A DNA stretch of 5,896 nt from Pseudomonadota bacterium (GTDB taxonomy: Bacteria > Myxococcota_A > UBA796 > SXON01), in the NCBI GenBank assembly GCA_005776735.1, contig SXOM01000168.1, positions 1 through 5,896 on the forward strand, read 5' to 3'. The translations under genes were made by a program, and so were the position numbers. Every line of letters starts with the position of its first letter. The stretch's first letter is position 1. Under the pieces are notes generated by a model. It worked only from the letters and a program-made list of their open reading frames with translations. It was not told where the DNA came from and made no database searches. Shown here piece by piece: positions 1-5,891 of the stretch.

Positions 1-75
1 CCGCCGCCGCCGCAGCAACACCAGCCCGAGGAGCGCCGCCGCCGCCCCCGAGGGCGCGTTCGCGCCGCACCCGCA
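1..75 (-). other. MYXO-CTERM-like C-terminal sorting signal
   Basis: This region encodes residues 406-430 of the beta-helix protein: Cys-Gly-Cys, a small-residue spacer, a hydrophobic run rich in Ala and Leu, then Arg-Arg-Arg-Arg at the edge. The three-part layout matches the MYXO-CTERM tail, known in Myxococcota as a signal for cleavage by a myxosortase-type membrane protease and surface anchoring. The assignment rests on pattern only. Confidence 0.8.
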
Positions 76-1290
76 GGCCGTCGCCGCGTCCCCGTCGCCG
101 GCGGTGTCGTCGCCGGCGGTGTCGTCGCCGGCGGTGTCGCCGCCCGCAGTGTCGGCCGTGTCTCCCCCGCCCGGGTTCCCGTACTCGTAGGCACCGATGT
201 CGATGGCGGCCCCGCTGACGCCCCGCGGAGTCTCTCCGGCGGGGTGCACGTACTGGGCGTCGACGGAGAACGTCGTCGGCGTGGTCCCCGCGTCGACGAG
301 GGCGGAGGCCGCGGTCGGCACGAGGTCGAGGGCGGCGGCGTCGCGGAGGCCGGCGTCGCCGAGGCTGTCGTCCCAGCTCGTGACGAACGTGGTCGAGACC
401 TGCGTGCTGAGCGTTCCCGGCCCGACGAAGACCGTGTTGACCACCTCGACCGGGGTGGTGACCCCCGATCCGACGCTCAGGAAGCTCCCGCGGTCGTGGT
501 GATTGACCAGCGTGGAGTTGAGCACGTGCAGCGCCATGACCGTGTTGCCGCCTGCGCCCTCGGCGCCGAACGACACGATCGCGCTGTTCTCGGTGGTGGC
601 GACCTGCTCCACGACGCTCCCGACGATCCACGCCTCGCCGCCGTTGGGCAGGTCGATCTCGTAGCTGGCGGCGCCACCCGCTTCGTCCGAGAGGCGGCTC
701 GCGACGATCTCCGTGTAGGCGGCCCGCGACTTGAGCAGGTGGCCGACCTTGCCACGATGGCTGTAGGACGCCCGGAAGCTGACCTCGGCGTAGTGGCCGA
801 GGTACAGGTTGTGCGAGTAGCCGTCGCCCGCGCCGTTGTGCTCGAACGCGGAGCGGACGATCTCCACCCGGCCGGTGCCGTCCACGGTCGGCGAACCGAG
901 GATGCCGTTCTCGTTGTCCACGAAGGCGCAGTCGCGCACGAGGAGGTCGGTCCCCTGGTGCCGGATCCCCGCGCCGTTGTGGTCGGCCACCTGGGCCCCG
1001 CGGAACTCGAGGTTCTCCACGGTGGCGGTGGGCGCCTGGATCACGAAGATCCCCTTCTGCTGCGCGAGCCCCACGCCCGTCCCGTCGAGGACCGGCCGCC
1101 CGTTGACCCCGCGAATCGTCAGGCGATCGGTCGACCACGCGCAGGTGTCGCCCGCGTAGTCGCCGGCCGCGTCGACCTCGATGGTGTCGCCCTCGGCGGC
1201 GGCGGCGATCGCCGCGCAGGGGGTGGCGTGGGCGCCGTCGGGGCCCACGGTGAGGGTGGCGGCGAGGGCCCCGGTCCAGAGTCCGATCAT
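1..1290 (-). CDS. Right-handed beta-helix surface protein with MYXO-CTERM-like tail (3' end cut by window edge)
   Basis: The minus strand is open from ATG at 1290 to base 1, giving 430 codons with no stop. The start is supported by GGAG at 1297-1300, six bases away. Residues 1-11 are hydrophobic and may be a short export signal, although the usual basic n-region is missing. From residue 12 the protein reads as a pectate-lyase-like parallel beta-helix: a V-G-P-D-G-A opening, G-D-T-I-E-V at 34-39, then repeating short strands with N-G-A-G-I turns. It closes with D-I-G-A-Y-E-Y at 364-370, a common last-coil signature. A Thr/Asp/Gly/Ala linker follows (about 371-405), then C406-G-C408, a hydrophobic segment and four arginines. 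This order is typical of myxobacterial proteins displayed on the cell surface. No catalytic residues can be assigned, so it may be structural, adhesive or carbohydrate-binding. Probably only a stop, or a few residues, is missing. Confidence 0.88.
   Translation of the reverse strand, partial: MIGLWTGALAATLTVGPDGAHATPCAAIAAAAEGDTIEVDAAGDYAGDTCAWSTDRLTIRGVNGRPVLDGTGVGLAQQKGIFVIQAPTATVENLEFRGAQVADHNGAGIRHQGTDLLVRDCAFVDNENGILGSPTVDGTGRVEIVRSAFEHNGAGDGYSHNLYLGHYAEVSFRASYSHRGKVGHLLKSRAAYTEIVASRLSDEAGGAASYEIDLPNGGEAWIVGSVVEQVATTENSAIVSFGAEGAGGNTVMALHVLNSTLVNHHDRGSFLSVGSGVTTPVEVVNTVFVGPGTLSTQVSTTFVTSWDDSLGDAGLRDAAALDLVPTAASALVDAGTTPTTFSVDAQYVHPAGETPRGVSGAAIDIGAYEYGNPGGGDTADTAGGDTAGDDTAGDDTAGDGDAATACGCGANAPSGAAAALLGLVLLRRRR
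91..150 (-). repeat. 15-bp in-frame tandem repeat coding an Asp-Thr-Ala-Gly-Asp linker
   Basis: On the plus strand the unit gtcgtcgccggcggt occurs perfectly at 106-120 and 121-135. A near copy lies at 91-105 and a degenerate copy at 136-150. The period is a multiple of three, so each copy adds five residues (D-T-A-G-D type) to the flexible linker between the beta-helix domain and the sorting tail. Length variation by strand slippage would keep the frame. Confidence 0.85.
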
Positions 1291-1296
1291 GTCGCG

Positions 1297-1300
1297 CTCC
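1297..1300 (-). promoter_or_regulatory. Ribosome binding site of the beta-helix gene
   Basis: GGAG on the minus strand sits six bases before ATG at 1290. It decides this start over an in-frame GTG at about 1341, which has no comparable site and would add a basic extension. Confidence 0.6.
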
Positions 1301-1326
1301 GCGGACGGCCTATTCCGGAGCGAGCG

Positions 1327-1349
1327 GCGCCGCGGCGGCACCGCGGCGC
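1327..1349. repeat. Perfect 9-bp inverted repeat with 5-base loop
   Basis: The arm gcgccgcgg (1327-1335) is the exact reverse complement of ccgcggcgc (1341-1349), with cggca between them. No T-run follows on either side, so it does not look like an intrinsic terminator. It could be an operator or a leader hairpin of the minus-strand gene, whose start lies 37 bases away. In DNA this GC-rich, such a stem can also arise by chance. Confidence 0.5.
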
Positions 1350-1359
1350 GGTCCGGACC
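1350..1359. repeat. Perfect 10-bp palindrome, candidate operator
   Basis: The bases ggtccggacc read the same on both strands and directly abut the inverted repeat at 1327-1349. The position between two divergent starts is where a dimeric regulator would bind. Only this single copy is visible, so the role is inference. Confidence 0.35.
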
Positions 1360-1452
1360 CCGCGCGCTTCGGGACGGTCGCGCCGCGCCGCCCCGCCGTG
1401 ACCGTTGGTGGCTGGCGAGGGGGCGAACACGGGGGTAGACACGCCCGCCCGC

Positions 1453-3645
1453 ATGCGCACGCTCCGTCCGAACCCTGCCTTCGTCGCTGCCCTGGTGGTG
1501 CTCTGCCTGCCGGGCCTCGCCCACGCGTACATCGGGCCGGGCGCCGGTTTCGCGTTCGCCGGTTCGCTCGCGGTGCTGGTCGGCGCGCTGGCGCTCGCGG
1601 TGGGCACCATCCTGTTGTGGCCGTTCACCTACCTCTTCCGGATGATCCGGGTGGGCAACCCGTACAAGAACGCGCTCACGCGGCGCGTGGTCGTCATCGG
1701 CCTCGATGGGATGGACCCCGGCATCACCCTGCGGTTCATGCGGGAAGGGCGGCTGCCCAACCTGCAGAAGCTGGCCGAGGGCGGGGTGTTCCGGCCGCTC
1801 GACACCAGCAACCCGTCGATGTCGCCGGTCGCGTGGTCGAGCTTCGCCACCGGGGTCGACCCGTCGCGCCACGGCATCTACGACTTCCTCACCCGGGATC
1901 CGTGCACCTACGCGCCGATGTTGTCGAGCACCGACATCAAGAACGCCGAGAAGGTGCTCAACATCGGGAAGTACGTCATCCCGCTCGAGAAGCCGAAGAT
2001 CAAGCTGTTGCAGAAGAGCGTGGCCTTCTGGAAGACCCTGGGCGACAAACACATCCCGAGCATCATCCAGCGCGTGCCGATCACCTTCCCGCCGGTGCCG
2101 TTCCGCGGGCTACTGTTGTCGGGCATGTGTGTGCCCGATCTGCGCGGCAGCCAGGGCACCTTCAGCTTCTTCTCCACCCGCAACAACGACGGCCAGGCCG
2201 CGTTCACCGGCGGCGAACAGACGGTGCTGCGACGGAAGGGCGACACGATCCGTAGCCGCATCGTTGGGCCCGACAACGGCATGGTCAAGGGGGGCGGCCG
2301 CATGACGCTCCCGTTCACGCTCACCGTGCGCGGCGACACGGTGAATGTGGCGATCGACGGCGGCGAAGCCTTCGACCTGCCGCTGCGGAGCTACTCCGAC
2401 TGGGTACACCTGAAGTTTCACGCCGGCCCGGGGGTCGACGTTTCGGGGATCGCGAAGTTCTACCTCATGTCGGTGGCGCCCGAGGTGGAGCTGTACATGA
2501 CGCCGATCCACATCGACCCCGAGGCGCCGGCGATGCCGATCAGCCACCCCGAGGTGTACTCGGTGTACCTGGCCAAACGATTCGGCCCCTTCGCCACCCT
2601 GGGCCTCGCGGAAGACACCTGGGCGCTCAACGAGCGGGTCATCGACGAGGCGGCGTTCTTCGACCAGGCGATGGCGTTCTGCGACGAACGCGAGAAGATG
2701 CTGTTCGACGCCATCGAACACACCCGCGAGGGGTTGGTCACCACGGTGTTCGACACCACCGATCGTGTCCAACACATGTTCTACCGCTACCTGGATCCTA
2801 CGCATCCCGCCAACCGGGACAAGGAGAGCACCGAACACAAGGACGCGATCCAGCGGGTGTACACCCACGTCGACGGCATCGTGGGCAAGGTGCTCGCCCA
2901 GGTGGGTCCCGACGCCACGGTCATCGTGATGTCCGACCATGGCTTCACCAATTTCCGCCGCGGCGTCAACCTCAACACCTGGCTCCGCGACGAAGGGTAC
3001 CTCGCGCTGAAGGAGGGGCACACGACCTCGGGCGACTGGTTCGAACACATCGACTGGGCGCGCACCAAGGCGTTCTCGCTCGGCCTCACGGGGATGTTCA
3101 TCAACCGCAAGGGACGGGAGGCGTCGGGCATCGTGGCCGAGGGCGATGAGTACCGCGCGCTGGTGAAGGAGCTGTGTCACAAACTCGAGGCGCTGGTCGA
3201 CCCGGAGAGCGGTACTCGTGCCGTCCGCGCCGCCCGGGCCGCGTTCGAGGTGTTCGACGGGCCGTACCGTCTCGACGCCCCTGACATCCTCGTGGGCTAC
3301 GAGGGCGGCTACCGCAACTCGTGGTCGTGCGCCACGGGGTCGGTCACCGAGGTGGTCTTCGACGACAACACCAAGAGCTGGTCGGGCGACCACTGTGTCG
3401 ACCCCGCCATCGTCCCGGGGGTGTTCTTCTGCAATCGCCCCCTGCTGCACGACGACCCGCACATCATGGACATCCCGTACTCCATCCTGGCGCTGTTCGG
3501 GCAGGCGCCACCGAAGCACATGCAGGGGCGCATGCTGTTCGCTTCGGGCGCGGCCGAGGCCCCGCACAAGGGGATGCTCGACGCCCGACGATTGTCACAA
3601 TCGGGTGCGGCGCCGGGCGCGCGGGTCGAGGTGGCCGGTGCATAG
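1453..3645 (+). CDS. Membrane-attached AlkP-superfamily phosphohydrolase (type I phosphodiesterase / nucleotide pyrophosphatase type)
   Basis: The 730-residue product should hydrolyse a phosphate mono- or diester using two metal ions; the substrate is unknown. Visible active-site signatures are D85 in G-L-D-G-M-D-P, the likely nucleophile S124 in S-P-V-A-W followed by T-G and H140-G-I-Y-D-F, D437-x-x-x-H441, D495-H496 in S-D-H-G, and H647 in W-S-G-D-H. All metal ligands expected for the family are present. The pattern resembles what I remember as COG3379, predicted AlkP-superfamily phosphohydrolases. A beta-rich insert lies near residues 230-360. The N-terminus has a signal-like helix (8-25, ending A-H-A), the motif Y-I-G-P-G-A-G, a second hydrophobic segment (about 33-62) and a basic stretch (R63 to R78), which favours a cytoplasmic catalytic domain. 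I chose ATG 1453 because it starts the hydrophobic helix; TTG 1405 or GTG 1408 would add 16 or 15 polar residues. No clear Shine-Dalgarno is seen. It has seven cysteines after residue 150. Confidence 0.9.
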   Translation: MRTLRPNPAFVAALVVLCLPGLAHAYIGPGAGFAFAGSLAVLVGALALAVGTILLWPFTYLFRMIRVGNPYKNALTRRVVVIGLDGMDPGITLRFMREGRLPNLQKLAEGGVFRPLDTSNPSMSPVAWSSFATGVDPSRHGIYDFLTRDPCTYAPMLSSTDIKNAEKVLNIGKYVIPLEKPKIKLLQKSVAFWKTLGDKHIPSIIQRVPITFPPVPFRGLLLSGMCVPDLRGSQGTFSFFSTRNNDGQAAFTGGEQTVLRRKGDTIRSRIVGPDNGMVKGGGRMTLPFTLTVRGDTVNVAIDGGEAFDLPLRSYSDWVHLKFHAGPGVDVSGIAKFYLMSVAPEVELYMTPIHIDPEAPAMPISHPEVYSVYLAKRFGPFATLGLAEDTWALNERVIDEAAFFDQAMAFCDEREKMLFDAIEHTREGLVTTVFDTTDRVQHMFYRYLDPTHPANRDKESTEHKDAIQRVYTHVDGIVGKVLAQVGPDATVIVMSDHGFTNFRRGVNLNTWLRDEGYLALKEGHTTSGDWFEHIDWARTKAFSLGLTGMFINRKGREASGIVAEGDEYRALVKELCHKLEALVDPESGTRAVRAARAAFEVFDGPYRLDAPDILVGYEGGYRNSWSCATGSVTEVVFDDNTKSWSGDHCVDPAIVPGVFFCNRPLLHDDPHIMDIPYSILALFGQAPPKHMQGRMLFASGAAEAPHKGMLDARRLSQSGAAPGARVEVAGA
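3589..3603. repeat. 15-bp AT-containing palindrome inside the end of the first phosphohydrolase gene
   Basis: The sequence cgattgtcacaatcg has 7-bp arms around a single central base. It is much richer in A and T than the DNA around it and ends 34 bases before the next start codon (3638). It lies in a poorly conserved C-terminal tail (R-L-S-Q-S), where codon choice is freer. It could be an operator, an internal promoter element or a small mRNA hairpin affecting the downstream gene. None of these roles is proved by the sequence. Confidence 0.4.
3628..3631 (+). promoter_or_regulatory. Ribosome binding site deciding the GTG start of the lipoprotein gene
   Basis: GAGG at 3628-3631 lies six bases before GTG 3638, inside the last codons of the upstream gene. 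Together with the lipoprotein signal that begins at this GTG, it fixes the start. The reading frame itself stays open further upstream, but without a signal peptide. Confidence 0.65.
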
Positions 3646-5674
3646 GCTCACGCTCGCCGGAGCCGGCCTCGGGGTCGCCGCCCTGGTGGTGCTGGGCGCG
3701 TGCAGCACCGAGCGCACCTCGCCCGCCCGCCCGGGCGTCTTCGTGCTCGGCGTCGACGGCATGGACCCGGTCATCCTCCGCCGGCTCATGGACGAGGGGA
3801 AGGCCCCCAACCTGAAGGCGCTGGGCGAGGCCGGGAGCTTCCAGGAGCTCGGCACGTCCAACCCGCCGCAGAGCCCGGTGGCCTGGTCCAACTTCGTCAC
3901 CGGCCTCGACCCCGGTGGCCACGGCATCTACGACTTCCTGCACCGCGATCCGCACACCTACATGCCGATCTCGTCCGCCACGCCGCCGGTGTCGGACCTG
4001 GGCACCTCGGTCAAAGTGGGGGGGTACTACCTGCCGGTGATCCCCGGCGACGACATCCTGAACAATCGCAGCGGCACCCCGTGGTGGGACGTGCTCTACG
4101 ACGCCGGGGTGGACGTCGAGGTGTACCGCATCCCCGGGAACTACCCGGTGCCCGAATCCAAGGCCAAGACCTTGTCCGGAATGGGTACGGTCGACATGCG
4201 CGGCGGCTATGGCGTGTACACCTGGTACACCGACGCGCCCCCGCAGGGCCCGCACCTCAAGGGCGACGTCCAGCTCGTCACCGTCGAAGACTTCGATCTC
4301 GACGGCGTCGGCGACACCGTCAAGGGCTCGTTGAAGGGCCCGCCCGACCTGTTCCACCTCGAGCCCGGCAAGCTCCCGGGCGAGACCGACTACCTCACGG
4401 TGCCGCTCACGGTGTCGCTCGACCCCGAAGCCGCGGTGGCGCTGGTCAAGGTGGGCGACGCGCAGGCAGTCCTGAAGGAAGGCGAGTGGTCGGAGTGGCT
4501 CACGGTCAGCTTCGACGCGTTGCCCATGGGGGCGATGCCGCTGGACGGCACGGTCCGCTTCTACGCCAAGGAGCTGCGGCCGGGCTTCAAGCTGTACGCG
4601 TCGCCGGTCAACCTGTCCGCCGGGGCGCCACCCCAACCCATCTCCACCGACGACGACTGGGCCACCGAGCTCGCGGATGCGTTGGAGTCCCCGTTCTACA
4701 CCCAGGGGATGCCGGAAGAGACCAACGCCCTGAAAGACGGCACCTTCGACGACGACGACTACCTGCGCCAGGTGGCGCTGGTGCAGAAGGACAGCCGCGA
4801 GCTGCTCGACGTGGCGCTCGCCCGCTTCGGCCGTGGCGACGCCACCTTCTTCTACCTGTCCGACATCGACCTGCAGTGTCACATGCTGTGGCGGCACGGC
4901 GATCCCAAGCACCCGGACGCGCCACACCATCCGGCGTACGAGCCCGCCTCGGCGGCGCAGCACGCCAAGGACATCGAGGTGTTCTACATGCATGTCGACG
5001 GCCTGGTCGGCCGCATCCGGCAGCAGCTCCCCGCCGACACGCTGCTCATGGTCATGAGCGACCACGGGTTCCAACCCTACACCCGCCAGGTGCACCTCAA
5101 CACCTGGCTGTTGAACCACGGCTGGCTCACGCTCAAGGACGGCAAGACCACCGGCATGATCGCCACCGGCGACGTGGACTGGCAGAAGACCAAGGCCTAC
5201 GCCCTGGGCTTCAATGGGGTGTACTTCAACGTGCAGGGCCGCGAAGGCCAGGGCATCGTGGCGCCGGGCGAGGTGGCGGCGCTCCAGAAGCAGCTCCGCG
5301 ACGAGCTGTTGGCGTTCACCGACCCCAAGGACGGCGCGCGCGTCGTGTTGCGGGTAGACACGGGCGCCGAGATCTACCACGGCGAGCGCCTGGCCGACGC
5401 GCCCGACCTCGTGGTCGGCTACGACCGCAACTACGGTCACTCCGACGAGTCCACCCTCGGCGAGGTCCGCCCCGTCGAGCTCGAAGACAACACCTCGCGC
5501 TGGTCGGGCAACCACCTGATGGCGCCCGAGGTCGTGCCCGGGGTGGTGCTCACCAGCCGGCCCATCACCGGCGAAGGCCACGACCTCACCGACGTGACGG
5601 CGTCGCTGTTGTCGTGGTACGGCGTGCCCAAGCTGCCCGCGATGCGCGGCGATCCCTTCCTCACCTCTCCCTGA
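3638..5674 (+). CDS. Lipoprotein AlkP-superfamily phosphohydrolase, tandem paralogue of the upstream gene
   Basis: The 678-residue product starts at GTG 3638, overlapping the upstream stop by 8 bases, so translation is probably coupled. Residues 1-21 form a lipoprotein signal with lipobox L-G-A-C22, so the mature enzyme should be lipid-anchored outside the inner membrane. Active-site signatures are D40 in G-V-D-G-M-D-P, nucleophile S79 in S-P-V-A-W followed by T-G and H95-G-I-Y-D-F, D411-x-x-x-H415, D475-H476 in S-D-H-G, and H626 in W-S-G-N-H. It aligns with the upstream enzyme along its whole catalytic length, sharing T-S-N-P, R-D-P-x-T-Y, L-S-G-M, S-D-H-G-F and L-N-T-W. The beta-rich middle insert (about 205-335) is more divergent. 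Apart from the lipidated C22 it has one cysteine, C414. It is not a sulfatase: no Cys/Ser-x-Pro-x-Arg formylglycine site is seen. The natural substrate is unknown; membrane phospholipid head groups, glycan phosphodiesters or nucleotides are possible. Confidence 0.9.
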   Translation: MHRLTLAGAGLGVAALVVLGACSTERTSPARPGVFVLGVDGMDPVILRRLMDEGKAPNLKALGEAGSFQELGTSNPPQSPVAWSNFVTGLDPGGHGIYDFLHRDPHTYMPISSATPPVSDLGTSVKVGGYYLPVIPGDDILNNRSGTPWWDVLYDAGVDVEVYRIPGNYPVPESKAKTLSGMGTVDMRGGYGVYTWYTDAPPQGPHLKGDVQLVTVEDFDLDGVGDTVKGSLKGPPDLFHLEPGKLPGETDYLTVPLTVSLDPEAAVALVKVGDAQAVLKEGEWSEWLTVSFDALPMGAMPLDGTVRFYAKELRPGFKLYASPVNLSAGAPPQPISTDDDWATELADALESPFYTQGMPEETNALKDGTFDDDDYLRQVALVQKDSRELLDVALARFGRGDATFFYLSDIDLQCHMLWRHGDPKHPDAPHHPAYEPASAAQHAKDIEVFYMHVDGLVGRIRQQLPADTLLMVMSDHGFQPYTRQVHLNTWLLNHGWLTLKDGKTTGMIATGDVDWQKTKAYALGFNGVYFNVQGREGQGIVAPGEVAALQKQLRDELLAFTDPKDGARVVLRVDTGAEIYHGERLADAPDLVVGYDRNYGHSDESTLGEVRPVELEDNTSRWSGNHLMAPEVVPGVVLTSRPITGEGHDLTDVTASLLSWYGVPKLPAMRGDPFLTSP

Positions 5675-5678
5675 CCGC

Positions 5679-5682
5679 GGAG
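5679..5682 (+). promoter_or_regulatory. Ribosome binding site of the small third gene
   Basis: GGAG at 5679-5682 is five bases before ATG 5688. It lies within the 13-base gap after the lipoprotein gene's stop, so the small gene has its own translation signal while sharing the transcript. Confidence 0.65.
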
Positions 5683-5687
5683 TTCCC

Positions 5688-5891
5688 ATGTTCGGCTTCG
5701 GAAAGAACGTGAACGTCAAGATCGACAAGGACCTCTACGCCCGGGTGGCCAAGGTCGCCGACGTGGCCGGGTACGCCACGGCCGAGGAGTTCGTGGCGCA
5801 CATCCTCGAGAAGGAGATGCTCCACTTCGAGGACACCAAGAACGACGCCGACATCCGCGCCAAGCTCAAGGGGCTCGGGTACATCTCGTAG
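5688..5891 (+). CDS. Small ribbon-helix-helix-like protein with L-G-Y-I tail
   Basis: This 67-residue protein is not one I can name. After a glycine/phenylalanine start, residues 8-13 (V-N-V-K-I-D) look like a beta-strand, 14-28 (K-D-L-Y-A-R to A-G) like a helix, and 31-45 (T-A-E-E-F to K-E-M) like a second helix. Strand-helix-helix with this spacing is the layout of CopG/Arc-type proteins, which dimerise and often bind DNA. Residues 46-55 are acidic and polar. The end, I-R-A-K-L-K-G-L-G-Y-I-S, resembles a tail common at the C-terminus of AlkP-superfamily hydrolases. Its own GGAG site and the 13-base gap make it the third gene of the cassette. It could regulate the operon, act as a small partner of the enzymes, or be an antitoxin-like protein, though no toxin gene is visible. 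The coding call is firm; the function is inference. Confidence 0.82.
   Translation: MFGFGKNVNVKIDKDLYARVAKVADVAGYATAEEFVAHILEKEMLHFEDTKNDADIRAKLKGLGYIS

Larger units (their letters stand above)
1291..1452. promoter_or_regulatory. Divergent intergenic region between the beta-helix gene and the phosphohydrolase cassette
   Basis: These 162 bases separate two divergently transcribed genes and so should hold both promoters. The stretch is almost entirely G and C. I see no convincing -35/-10 pair for a housekeeping sigma factor on either strand; the only AT-bearing spot near the minus-strand start is around 1310-1316. It contains an inverted repeat at 1327-1349 and a palindrome at 1350-1359. A weaker six-base inverted repeat (1374-1379 with 1400-1405) is probably chance. 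Confidence 0.55.

Noticed and set aside
91..150. Short direct repeats as a CRISPR array
   Set aside because: The unit is 15 bases with no spacers, and it encodes a flexible linker in frame.
1327..1349. Intrinsic terminator
   Set aside because: The stem has no T-run on either strand and lies between divergent genes, where no transcript needs to end.
244..1401. Long plus-strand reading frame of 385 codons opposite the beta-helix gene
   Set aside because: It is low-complexity, rich in Arg, Val, Gly and Ala, with no domain. The minus strand in the same place gives a clear beta-helix protein with a sorting tail.
1405..1452. Upstream TTG/GTG start for the first hydrolase
   Set aside because: It would put about 16 polar residues before the signal-like helix and has no better ribosome binding site than ATG 1453.
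2110..3567. Minus-strand reading frame of 485 codons opposite the first hydrolase
   Set aside because: Antisense shadow of a well-supported gene, with composition typical of frame echoes in GC-rich DNA.
3218..3637. Upstream extension of the lipoprotein reading frame by 140 codons
   Set aside because: It overlaps conserved coding sequence of the upstream gene, is Arg/Ser/Thr-rich and would bury the lipoprotein signal inside the protein.
1453..5674. Sulfatase or classical PhoA-type alkaline phosphatase
   Set aside because: There is no Cys/Ser-x-Pro-x-Arg formylglycine motif and no PhoA-type D-S-A nucleophile context. The Ser-Pro-Val-Ala-Trp context and metal motifs fit the phosphodiesterase / nucleotide pyrophosphatase branch.
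3700..5712. Plus-strand reading frame of 670 codons overlapping the lipoprotein gene in another frame
   Set aside because: Arg/Pro/Gly-rich product with no motif. The overlapping frame carries all catalytic signatures and a lipobox.
3464..5728. Minus-strand reading frame of 754 codons opposite the lipoprotein gene
   Set aside because: Antisense shadow caused by GC-rich third positions. It has no recognisable motif and lies over a gene with a complete active site.
5688..5891. Antitoxin of a toxin-antitoxin pair
   Set aside because: The fold guess would allow it, but the gene before it is a large lipoprotein enzyme and the window ends 5 bases after the stop, so no toxin is visible.
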